Assembly (NCBI RefSeq): GCF_001440415.1
Contig: NZ_LLYA01000068.1
Location: 62,001-126,000, forward strand
Origin: Bradyrhizobium retamae
GTDB lineage: Bacteria > Pseudomonadota > Alphaproteobacteria > Rhizobiales > Xanthobacteraceae
Length of the DNA stretch: 64,000 nucleotides
Direction: 5' to 3'
Shown: piece after piece, positions 57,132 through 64,000 of the stretch
Layout of the letters: each line of letters starts with the position of its first letter
How positions within the stretch are numbered: position 1 is the first letter of the stretch
The notes under the pieces: model-generated
Told to the model about the DNA's origin: nothing
The model's database searches: none
What the model saw: only the letters and a program-made list of their open reading frames with translations
Translations under genes and position numbers: made by a program

Positions 57132-57548
57132 TTACCAGTAGATGCCGTGGCGATGCAGCTCGCGGACGATGCGCGCTTCAATCCAGTGGTGCCTGCGGCG
57201 CGGTTTCATGCTCTTGGACATTAAGGCCGTTCTTCGAGCAACGGGCCTTCCGCGCTCGGCTCTCGACCGCTCAGCGGCCGGCTGTTGAACCTTTGCTGCC
57301 AGTCTGGGCGCCTCGGCCTTCGGTGTCTCGGCCTTCAGAGTCTCGGCCTTCGGTGTCTCAGCTTTGGGCTCGATCGCCGGCCGCTCGACATATTTCGGCG
57401 GTTCCGGCTGCGGGACTTCGGCGGTTTTCGGTGCATCGACAGCCTTCGCGGACGCCCGCTCGATGCCACCCAGCGACAAGCTCCGATCCCCAGCCTGAGC
57501 AGCAGTGGATGCCAGAACGAATCCTGCGATGAGAATGAGCTTACGCAT
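57132..57548 (-). CDS. Secreted protein with KAE-type tandem repeats
   Basis: A 138-residue protein of no recognised family. Signal peptide: MRKLILIAGFVLASTAAQAG. The mature part has a tandem five-residue repeat (P/L-K-A-E-T, about four units near residues 62-81) and a basic C-terminal third (SKSMKPRRRHHW...RELHRHGIYW) rich in His and Arg. The ATG at 57548 has AGGGGAG upstream. The charge pattern suggests binding to nucleic acid, anionic polymer or metal, but that is speculation. Confidence 0.7.
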   Translation of the reverse strand: MRKLILIAGFVLASTAAQAGDRSLSLGGIERASAKAVDAPKTAEVPQPEPPKYVERPAIEPKAETPKAETLKAETPKAEAPRLAAKVQQPAAERSRAERGRPVARRTALMSKSMKPRRRHHWIEARIVRELHRHGIYW

Positions 57549-57675
57549 GTTGATGTCTCCCCTTGAGGTCGAGGCAGAGACTAGGCCGGGCAGGGCGGTG
57601 CTTATGTGAGACAAGTCACGCAAACGCAGCCGTGACCGTGCGTGCTGACGAATTCAGGAAACTTTCGGAAAAGCG

Positions 57676-57751
57676 TGGTGCCGCAAACAGGACTCGAACC
57701 TGTGACCCCGTCATTACGAATGACGTGCTCTACCAACTGAGCTATTGCGGC
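57676..57751 (-). tRNA. tRNA-Thr (anticodon CGT)
   Basis: The 76-base minus-strand gene folds into a cloverleaf: acceptor gccgcaa / ttgcggc, D arm with agctcagttggtagagc, anticodon loop ttcgtaa giving CGT, T arm cacaggttcgagtcctgtg, and an encoded CCA end at 57676-57678. It decodes ACG. Confidence 0.95.
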
Positions 57752-57844
57752 GGACCGAAGCGGCGTCCGGGCGTTAGCCGCGAACGCCCGCACCTGATAT
57801 CGGGCAGCGCCCCGATTGGCAAGAAAAACGCTAGCCCCGAAACG

Positions 57845-59623
57845 CTAGCTGCCGCCCCAGCGTGACAAAAATCCCCGCCAGCCGCCGGCCTGGGCCTTGG
57901 GCGGGGCGAGTTGTTCCGCGAATTCGTCCGCCGGGCCGTCCTCATCGATGCCGGGGTCGTCCGGGGCTCGAATGAGGGGGATTACGGCGGGAATCGGGGC
58001 TGGGACCGTCTTTGGAATATCCTGCCGCGAACGGAACAACGGGGCCGGCTGGCTTGGTGCCGGTTCGGCCGGCTTCGGCGGGGCCGGCTCTTGCGTCGGA
58101 AGAATGGTGGCCGCTTCGTGGCGAGTGGCCTCGGCGGGAGGCACTTCGGCGGCGGCCGCAGGTGGCGGCACATTGTCCTGCGCGGCCGGTGCCGCAGGCG
58201 GTTCGGGCGTGACGGGAGCAGTGGGCTCGGCAGGCTGCTCGTCCGCGGCTTCAGGCGGCGCAATCACCACGGCACGGCGCGGCGTCGCCAGCATGGCTTC
58301 CTCGAACGGGGAGGATTCGATCGTGCTCGCCTTGTCGGACGGCAGCGCCGCGACCGGCGTCTGCCACTGGAAGGCATCGAGCCGCCCGGTGACGGGGGAG
58401 ACCGGCCGCCAGCGATCGCTGACATAGCCGTCCGCAGTCCAGGCCGGATCGTGCAGCGCGCGCACCGCGCGCAAAGTCCATGCGCGCGCGCGGCCACTAT
58501 CGCCGTGCTCGGTGCGCTCGATCTCGGCCATCAACAGCGCGACGCGCTGCGTCGGCTGAGCGATGAAGGGCGCCAGCGCCTCGCGTGCCTTGGTGAACTC
58601 AGACGCGTCGATCGCGGCGCGCGCAATCGCCAGCGCGCCCTCGATATGGCCGGGCGTCTTCGCCGCCAGCGTCTCGACCCGCACCAGCCGTTGGCGCGCG
58701 GAATCCCCGAGCTTCACATGGGCATAGGCATCGGCCAGATCCGGATGCGGCTGCGCCAGCCACGCCGTCTCGACAAGCCGCATCGAGCGCCGCACCTGGT
58801 GCGCTTCGCTCTCGAACTTGCTCGCCAGCACGGCGGCGGGTACCAGCGTCGGCGCCAGCTTGACCGCTTCCATCGCGCTCTCGCGCGCCAGGTCGCGATC
58901 GACCTTTTCGAGTTCGAGCGCGCGTGCGGTGAGCAGCACGCCGCGCTGCCGGCGATAGGTCGCCTTGTCGATCAGCCCGGCCGATTGATTGTTGTCGAGA
59001 ATTTTTAGCGCACCGGCCCAGTCGCCCTTGGCGCAGCAGAAGCCGAGCACGGCGTGCGATGCCCATGACGACGACGGCGACAGCTTCAGCGCTTCCTCGG
59101 CGAGCATGACGGCGGCGACCGGATCGTCGGCGCGCTGCGCCTCGATGAACAGGCCGCGCAGGCCCAACAGCCGCGTGTCTTCACGCTCGGCCATGGCGCG
59201 GAAGGCGCGCTGCGCGCCTTCGCGGTCGCCGTCGAGCTGCGCCGATTGCGCGTGCAGCAGCAGGGCCAGCGGATCATGCGCCGCGTGCTTTCGCGCGGCG
59301 TCCGCGTGAATGCGGGCAGCCGTGGAATCGCCATGGCCGATCGCGAGCAGGCCTTGCGTGATCGCATGCCGGCCGCGGGCCTGACGACGTTCGCGCTGGT
59401 TGCGGCGGATCCGTTGCGGCGTGCGCCACAGGCCGCGCAGGATCGCCCACAGCATCATCGCCGCAACGATGACGATGCCGAGCGCCAGCACGAACACCGG
59501 CAGCGTGGTCTGCACGCGATAGCCGCCCCAAGACAGCACGACATTGCCGGTCTGCTCGGCAATCCAGGCCGCGCCGGCTGCACCGAGCGCGATCAACAGC
59601 AGAAACAGAATGATCCGGACCAT
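57845..59623 (-). CDS. hemY: HemY-family membrane TPR protein
   Basis: A 592-residue protein of the HemY_N family, encoded with heme genes but not an oxidase (unlike Bacillus HemY). Two membrane helices lie at about residues 4-22 and 42-64; residues ~85-400 are TPR-like helical repeats (HAITQGLLAIGHGDSTAARIHADAARK); the last ~190 residues are Pro/Ala/Glu-rich and probably disordered. It begins eight bases after the mic60-like gene, AAGGA upstream, and is the last gene of hemD-mic60-hemY. The role in porphyrin metabolism is unresolved. Confidence 0.88.
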   Translation of the reverse strand: MVRIILFLLLIALGAAGAAWIAEQTGNVVLSWGGYRVQTTLPVFVLALGIVIVAAMMLWAILRGLWRTPQRIRRNQRERRQARGRHAITQGLLAIGHGDSTAARIHADAARKHAAHDPLALLLHAQSAQLDGDREGAQRAFRAMAEREDTRLLGLRGLFIEAQRADDPVAAVMLAEEALKLSPSSSWASHAVLGFCCAKGDWAGALKILDNNQSAGLIDKATYRRQRGVLLTARALELEKVDRDLARESAMEAVKLAPTLVPAAVLASKFESEAHQVRRSMRLVETAWLAQPHPDLADAYAHVKLGDSARQRLVRVETLAAKTPGHIEGALAIARAAIDASEFTKAREALAPFIAQPTQRVALLMAEIERTEHGDSGRARAWTLRAVRALHDPAWTADGYVSDRWRPVSPVTGRLDAFQWQTPVAALPSDKASTIESSPFEEAMLATPRRAVVIAPPEAADEQPAEPTAPVTPEPPAAPAAQDNVPPPAAAAEVPPAEATRHEAATILPTQEPAPPKPAEPAPSQPAPLFRSRQDIPKTVPAPIPAVIPLIRAPDDPGIDEDGPADEFAEQLAPPKAQAGGWRGFLSRWGGS

Positions 59624-59631
59624 TGAAATCC

Positions 59632-60852
59632 TTATTGCGCCGGTTTGGCGAGCACAGCCATGGCCTCAGTCGCAAATTGACGGGATGCGGCCAGCGCGGC
59701 GTCGCGCGCATCGGCCGCCTCAAGCCATGATTGCGCCGCGGCGCGATCGGCCGGCTCCAGTGTCTTCAATTCCCGCCGCGCCTCGTTGAAATCATTGCGC
59801 AGCGCAGCCGCCGTGATCCGCGCCACCACGGCGCCGCGGTCCGTGCCGGCGGTATCGGTGCGTTCGATCTTGACCAGTTTGGCAGCGCCCGCCTGCAGAC
59901 GGTCGAAGATGCCGGTGCCGGTGGTGTCGGCGCTCTGTTGGGCCGGCAACAGCTTTGGCACCAGCGCCAACAGTTCCGTGCTCAGCTTGCCGGCGTTCGG
60001 CACGCCCTTCTCCGCAAATTCATCGAGCGGCTTCAGCGCTTCGGGATTTGGTGCCAGCGCCTTGGCTGCGGCGAGCGCCGTCGGATAGGGATCGCCGATT
60101 CTGACCAGCACATCGAGCAGTGCTGCCGATACCACACGGCGCAGCGGCATATCATCCGCAGGTTTGGCTTCGGCTGTCGTGTCGGCAAGCTTGCTGCCTT
60201 GCTGCGCGATCTCGGCGCTCTGCGCCCGCATCTGGCTCTCGACCTTAGCGATGCGTTCCGCGAAAGCGGCGAGATCAGGCGACGCGGTGCCGTCGCCACG
60301 CGGCGTCGACTTCACCTCGTTGATGGCAGATGCCAGCTTCTCGCCTTGCGCGCGCGCCGTGGCGAGCTCCCCGCGCAGCGTCGCGACCGATTTTTCAAGT
60401 GCGTCAGTGCGCGCGGCCGCGGCCGGATCGGCCACGGGTTTGCCCACCTTGGATTCGAGGCCGGCGATTTGCGCGGTCAAACCGTCGATGGCGGCGGCGT
60501 TGAGCTGCGCGGTCTGCGATACGGAGGCCGGCTGAATCGCGGGCCAGCCCAGCATCCAGCCGACGCCGATCACCAGCGCCGCCGCGACCGCGCCGGAAAC
60601 CGGCGCGACGATCCAAGGCGACACGGGCCGGGACCGCGGCTCCGCAATCCGTGACTCCTCAACTGGAGCCTCCTCAACCGGCGCTTGGGCGATCTCGGGC
60701 GCGGGTTCAGCCTCAGGCTCGGATGGCGCCTCGCCAGAACTCTTGGTCTCGCTCGACACTTCAGAGGCATCGAGATCGATGGTCGGCGGCTCACGCTTCG
60801 GCCGACCCGATTCGGGCAACGATCCAGTGTCTTCGGGCCTGTTGTCGACCAT
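59632..60852 (-). CDS. Mitofilin/Mic60-family inner-membrane protein
   Basis: A 406-residue protein from the ATG at 60852 (a GTG one codon earlier is possible; AAGGGA upstream). An acidic Pro/Glu N-terminal ~80 residues precede one membrane helix (about 80-103), then coiled-coil-prone helices (GLTAQIAGLESKVG, LEKSVATLRGELATARAQG) and a C-terminal mitofilin-type domain. Alphaproteobacterial Mic60 homologues sit beside heme genes, as here, and shape intracytoplasmic or envelope membranes. In the hemD-mic60-hemY operon. Confidence 0.85.
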   Translation of the reverse strand: MVDNRPEDTGSLPESGRPKREPPTIDLDASEVSSETKSSGEAPSEPEAEPAPEIAQAPVEEAPVEESRIAEPRSRPVSPWIVAPVSGAVAAALVIGVGWMLGWPAIQPASVSQTAQLNAAAIDGLTAQIAGLESKVGKPVADPAAAARTDALEKSVATLRGELATARAQGEKLASAINEVKSTPRGDGTASPDLAAFAERIAKVESQMRAQSAEIAQQGSKLADTTAEAKPADDMPLRRVVSAALLDVLVRIGDPYPTALAAAKALAPNPEALKPLDEFAEKGVPNAGKLSTELLALVPKLLPAQQSADTTGTGIFDRLQAGAAKLVKIERTDTAGTDRGAVVARITAAALRNDFNEARRELKTLEPADRAAAQSWLEAADARDAALAASRQFATEAMAVLAKPAQ

Positions 60853-60908
60853 CACAGCGGTTCCCTTAAGGTGGTTAGATGCCGGAACTTAGCAGAATCG
60901 AGACGTCT

Positions 60909-60960
60909 TAGAGCATGATCCGGCCGTGGCGGCACCGGTTTTCCGATAAGACCATGCTCA
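60909..60960. repeat. REP-like palindrome family B, copy 3
   Basis: gagcatgatccgg and the inverted cgataagaccatgctc enclose a ccggttttccg segment. It lies in the 111-base gap between hemD and the mic60-like gene. Confidence 0.7.
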
Positions 60961-60963
60961 GAC

Positions 60964-61719
60964 TTAAAGATTAGGACCCGATCGAGCCTGCAACGCCCGG
61001 TCCAGCGCCTCGAACAGGGCGTTTTCATCCGGTGAAACCGCCGTCGTGACCTGGGTCGCGCCGGCGTCCCGCAACACCGCGGCGACGCCTGCCGAAATGC
61101 AACACTGCGGCAGCGCCAATGCCGAGATTTCGACGCCGCCGAAGCGCGCCGCCTCCAGAAACGCACGCGCGCTGCGCCGCGAGTAATGCAGCACGGCCTC
61201 GACCTCATGCGCCACGAAAGCGTCACATATTTCCCGCGGCAGGTTGGGCACGGGCACCATCCGGTACGTGGTATGCGTCACCACCGTAAAACCCTTCTCG
61301 CCGAGTTCACCGGCGAGGTCGCGCGCGAGATCGGCGCCGGCAAGGTACAGGATCGGGCTCGCCTTCTTCAGTTGCTTCGATTTCGCGTTCGCCAGCACCA
61401 GATCGCGCAACGCGCCGGCGTCGCCCTTGGAGGCGATCACGTCGCCAAACCCCGCATCGCGGGCCGCCGCTGCGGTATTTTCTCCGACCGCGAACAGTGG
61501 CAGGTTGAGAAGCTGGCCGTCGGCAAGATGGGGCGAGATGGCGCGCAGCGCGTTGGCGCTGGTGACGATAACGGCGCCATAGGTCGCGTCCGCATCGTCC
61601 TGGAACGGCACCGGCTCGAACCGCAGCATCGGCGCGCGCAGCACGTCGAACCCCCGCGCGCGGAGGGCCTTCGCCGTCATCTCATCATCCGGACTTGGTC
61701 GCGTCACGAGAACGGCCAT
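60964..61719 (-). CDS. hemD: Uroporphyrinogen-III synthase
   Basis: HemD closes and inverts ring D of hydroxymethylbilane to give uroporphyrinogen III. The protein is poorly conserved in general; at 251 residues this one has the typical two-lobed pattern, with VTRPSPDDEMTAKALRARGFDV at the start, VIVTSANALRAISP near residue 50 and the ALHYSRRSARAFLEAA-like segment (EAVLHYSRRSA) near residue 175. Divergent from tsaD; hemC is not in the window. Confidence 0.85.
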   Translation of the reverse strand: MAVLVTRPSPDDEMTAKALRARGFDVLRAPMLRFEPVPFQDDADATYGAVIVTSANALRAISPHLADGQLLNLPLFAVGENTAAAARDAGFGDVIASKGDAGALRDLVLANAKSKQLKKASPILYLAGADLARDLAGELGEKGFTVVTHTTYRMVPVPNLPREICDAFVAHEVEAVLHYSRRSARAFLEAARFGGVEISALALPQCCISAGVAAVLRDAGATQVTTAVSPDENALFEALDRALQARSGPNL

Positions 61720-61851
61720 ATTTCAGATCTCCGCCAAACCGGTTTCGGTACGCGCAGGCGATTGCACGTTGTGACCTCGTAATGCTACCCGGTTACGGAA
61801 GCGTTGTTTTTGGCGATAGCGCAAGGGTTCAAATTGGACAACGACAAGCCG

Positions 61852-62925
61852 ATGCTGGTGTTGGGTATCGAGACCACCTGCGATGAAACCGCAGCCGCCG
61901 TGGTCGAGCGCCAGCGCGACGGCAGCGGAAAGATTTTGTCCAATATCGTGCGCTCGCAGACCTCGGAACACGCCCGTTTCGGCGGCGTGGTGCCGGAGAT
62001 CGCGGCGCGCGCCCATGTCGACCTGCTCGACGGCATCGTCGGCCAGGCCATGAAGGACGCCAATGTGGGCTTCGCGCAATTGTCGGCGGTGGCGGCCGCC
62101 GCGGGTCCCGGCCTGATCGGCGGCGTGATTGTCGGCCTCACCACCGCCAAGGCCATTGCGATGGTGCATGACACGCCGCTGATCGCGGTCAATCATCTCG
62201 AAGCGCACGCGCTGACGCCGCGGCTCACTTGCGCGCTCGCCTTTCCCTATTGCCTGTTTCTCGCCTCCGGCGGTCACACCCAGATCGTCGCCGTGGTCGG
62301 CGTCGGCAAATATGTGCGGCTCGGCACCACCGTCGACGACGCGATGGGGGAAGCCTTCGACAAGGTCGCAAAGATGTTGTCGCTGCCCTATCCGGGCGGC
62401 CCTGAGGTCGAGCGCGCGGCGGGAAGTGGCGACGCCAAACGTTTCGCCTTTCCGCGGCCGATGCTCGGCCGGCAGGATGCGAATTTCTCGCTGTCGGGAT
62501 TGAAGACGGCGGTTCGTAATGAGGCCAACCGCCTGGCGCCGCTGGAGCCGCAGGATGTCAGCGACCTCTGCGCCAGTTTTCAGGCCGCGGTGCTGGAATC
62601 GACCGCAGATCGGCTGAGCGTCGGCTTGCGATTGTTTCACGAGCAATTCGGCCCGCCCCGCGCGTTGGTCGCCGCCGGTGGCGTCGCCGCCAATCATGCT
62701 ATTCGCGGGGCGCTGCAGGATGTCGCCTCGAAGGCGCAGACCACGCTGATCATTCCGCCGCCTGCGCTCTGCACCGATAACGGCGCCATGATCGCCTGGG
62801 CCGGCGCGGAGCGGATGGCGCTGGGATTGACCGATACGATGGATGCGCCGCCGCGCGCGCGCTGGCTGCTCGACGCCAACGCAACCGCGCCGGCCGGCTT
62901 CGCCAACACCCGCGCTGGATTCTGA
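61852..62925 (+). CDS. tsaD: tRNA threonylcarbamoyladenosine synthase subunit TsaD
   Basis: TsaD transfers the threonylcarbamoyl group to A37 of tRNAs that read ANN codons, with TsaB and TsaE. From the ATG at 61852 it is 357 residues and begins with the family pattern [14 protein letters not shown]. Metal ligands His115 and His119 (NHLEAHAL), ASGGHTQ and [14 protein letters not shown] are present. A TTG at 61834 has AAGGG six bases upstream, whereas the ATG has no clear ribosome-binding site, so six more residues may be translated. gpsA follows with a one-base gap. Confidence 0.94.
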   Translation: MLVLGIETTCDETAAAVVERQRDGSGKILSNIVRSQTSEHARFGGVVPEIAARAHVDLLDGIVGQAMKDANVGFAQLSAVAAAAGPGLIGGVIVGLTTAKAIAMVHDTPLIAVNHLEAHALTPRLTCALAFPYCLFLASGGHTQIVAVVGVGKYVRLGTTVDDAMGEAFDKVAKMLSLPYPGGPEVERAAGSGDAKRFAFPRPMLGRQDANFSLSGLKTAVRNEANRLAPLEPQDVSDLCASFQAAVLESTADRLSVGLRLFHEQFGPPRALVAAGGVAANHAIRGALQDVASKAQTTLIIPPPALCTDNGAMIAWAGAERMALGLTDTMDAPPRARWLLDANATAPAGFANTRAGF

Positions 62926-62926
62926 C

Positions 62927-63907
62927 ATGACGTCCTTCAAATCCGTCGCGGTGATCGGCGGTGGCGCCTATGGCACCGCGCTCGCCTGCGCCGCGGTGCG
63001 CGCCGGCCGCAAAGTCGTGCTCTATGCGCGAAGCGCCGAAAGCGCCGCGCAGATGCAGACGACGCGAAACAATCCAAAACTACCCGGCGTGAGCCTCGAC
63101 AGCAGTATCGGCGTCACGGCCGACATCGCTGCCGCGGCACGCACGGACATCGTCCTGCTTGCGACGCCTGCGCAAAGTTTGCGCGAAGCCGCGGCGACGC
63201 TAGCGCCGCACCTCAAGCCAAAGACACCCGTCGTCGCCTGTGCCAAGGGCATCGAGCGCGGCACCCACCGCTTCATGACCGAGATCATTGCCGAGACCAT
63301 ACCGGAAGCAATCCCGGCGATCCTGTCGGGACCGAACTTCGCCGACGACGTCGCGCGAGGCCTTCCGACCGCCGTGACGCTTGCGGCAAGGGACGAAAAG
63401 CTGGCGAGCCGTCTGGTGCAGGCGCTGGGCTCATCAACCTTCCGGCCCTATCACACCACGGATGTTCGCGGCGTCGAGATCGGCGGCGCGGCCAAGAACG
63501 TGCTGGCGATCGCAGCCGGGATCGTCGTCGGCCGTCAGCTCGGTGCCTCGGCGCTGGCCGCACTGACCACGCGCGGCTTCAGCGAACTCGCTCGCCTCGG
63601 CCGCGCCTGCGGCGCGCGCAGCGAAACGCTGGCGGGCCTGTCGGGTCTCGGCGATCTGATCCTGAGCTGCTCCAGTCCGCAGTCCCGCAATTTGGCATTT
63701 GGCATAGCGCTTGGGCGCGGCGAGCCGCCGAACCGTGACAAACTCGCCGAAGGTGAGTTCACCGCGCCGGTCTTGATCGAGCTGGCGGCTTCGCAAAACG
63801 TCGATATGCCGGTATCAAATGCGGTCGCGGCGATCCTCGGCGGCAAGGCGACGATCGACGCAGCGATCGAAGGCCTGCTGACGCGGCCGTTCAAGGCGGA
63901 GGAATGA
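62927..63907 (+). CDS. gpsA: Glycerol-3-phosphate dehydrogenase [NAD(P)+]
   Basis: GpsA makes sn-glycerol-3-phosphate from dihydroxyacetone phosphate for phospholipid synthesis. The 326-residue protein has the dinucleotide fold [10 protein letters not shown] (11-20), [17 protein letters not shown] (105-121), [11 protein letters not shown] (135-145) and catalytic Lys190 in GGAAKNV. The start is one base after the tsaD stop; earlier in-frame ATG codons lie inside tsaD. A third gene overlaps its stop. Confidence 0.95.
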   Translation: MTSFKSVAVIGGGAYGTALACAAVRAGRKVVLYARSAESAAQMQTTRNNPKLPGVSLDSSIGVTADIAAAARTDIVLLATPAQSLREAAATLAPHLKPKTPVVACAKGIERGTHRFMTEIIAETIPEAIPAILSGPNFADDVARGLPTAVTLAARDEKLASRLVQALGSSTFRPYHTTDVRGVEIGGAAKNVLAIAAGIVVGRQLGASALAALTTRGFSELARLGRACGARSETLAGLSGLGDLILSCSSPQSRNLAFGIALGRGEPPNRDKLAEGEFTAPVLIELAASQNVDMPVSNAVAAILGGKATIDAAIEGLLTRPFKAEE

Positions 63908-64000
63908 CGATGGCGTACTGGCTGGTGAAATCTGAACCGTCGGCCTGGTCATGGGACCAGCAGGTCGCAAAGGGAGCAAAAGGCGAAGCCTGGACTGGCG
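63904..64000 (+). CDS. EVE-domain protein, truncated by window end
   Basis: The first 32 residues read [19 protein letters not shown] and continue GAKGEAWTG. This is the start of the EVE (thymocyte nuclear protein 1-like) fold, which binds modified bases. The ATG at 63904 overlaps the gpsA stop (ATGA); the ATG at 63910 is an equally good start. It completes the tsaD-gpsA-EVE gene order. About 105 residues should lie beyond the window. Confidence 0.85.
   Translation, partial: MTMAYWLVKSEPSAWSWDQQVAKGAKGEAWTG

Noticed and set aside
61723..62940. 405-codon minus-strand frame opposite tsaD, considered as a possible hemC
   Set aside because: It lacks the HemC active-site and dipyrromethane-Cys motifs and is antisense to tsaD.

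Overview
The window looks like chromosomal DNA of a Bradyrhizobium-like alphaproteobacterium (Nitrobacteraceae). The grounds are the high GC content, the protein set (IalB-family, Mic60/HemY/HemD, TRAP and TAXI binding proteins, PhoD, class III cyclase) and the many short palindromic intergenic repeats typical of that group. This assignment is an inference; there is no rRNA or other marker gene in the window. About 50 different protein genes and two tRNAs (Ala-CGC, Thr-CGT) can be supported.

Positions 1-13058 form one giant inverted repeat. Arm 1-6529 is the reverse complement of arm 6530-13058, with a single mismatched pair (6525/6534) next to the axis. Each arm carries argG, a secreted alkaline phosphatase, a TetR regulator, a homocysteine S-methyltransferase-family gene and the 3' part of an OmpA-family gene that is cut at the axis. 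Because the axis lies inside a GC-rich Pro/Ala coding repeat, both copies of that gene lack their 5' end, and the arms are otherwise identical, a fold-back sequencing or assembly artefact is the leading explanation. The right arm runs on into unique sequence and is probably the authentic one. A real inverted duplication is not excluded.

From 13 to 26 kb come a PAP2 phosphatase, a membrane protein, rlmN, an IalB-family protein, a 2,4-dienoyl-CoA reductase-like SDR, a zinc-free quinone oxidoreductase, a YEQP-repeat/SEL1-like membrane protein, two orphan TAXI binding proteins flanking a YkvA-family gene and phhB, and a Tat-exported PhoD phosphatase. From 26 to 41 kb come a single-domain response regulator divergent from a Crp/Fnr regulator, typA, a membrane-inserted alpha/beta hydrolase, a flavin amine oxidase, a minus-strand cluster (decayed DUF2269 gene, SDR-DoxX fusion, DCC protein), a secreted hydrolase, a GNAT enzyme, ppa, folD, YggU, YggT, tRNA-Ala and an enoyl-CoA hydratase. 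From 40 to 50 kb come a class I amidotransferase, an SDR, TerB, a cupredoxin behind a Fur-like palindrome, a zinc-ribbon adenylate/guanylate cyclase, a P450, a Tat-exported lipase-like enzyme and an MFS exporter.

From 50 to 64 kb there is a complete DctP-DctQ-DctM TRAP transporter followed by an amidase and a translationally coupled 57-aa membrane protein; a pair of small secreted four-cysteine proteins; a polysaccharide deacetylase; a KAE-repeat secreted protein; tRNA-Thr; and the hemD-mic60-hemY operon divergent from tsaD-gpsA and a truncated EVE-domain gene. No phage, CRISPR array, insertion sequence or defence system was recognised. The most useful observations are the 13-kb palindrome, the Fur-like operator, the TRAP-amidase operon, the paired four-cysteine proteins, the hydrolase with a membrane domain between its active-site motifs, and the dense set of dispersed hairpin repeats.
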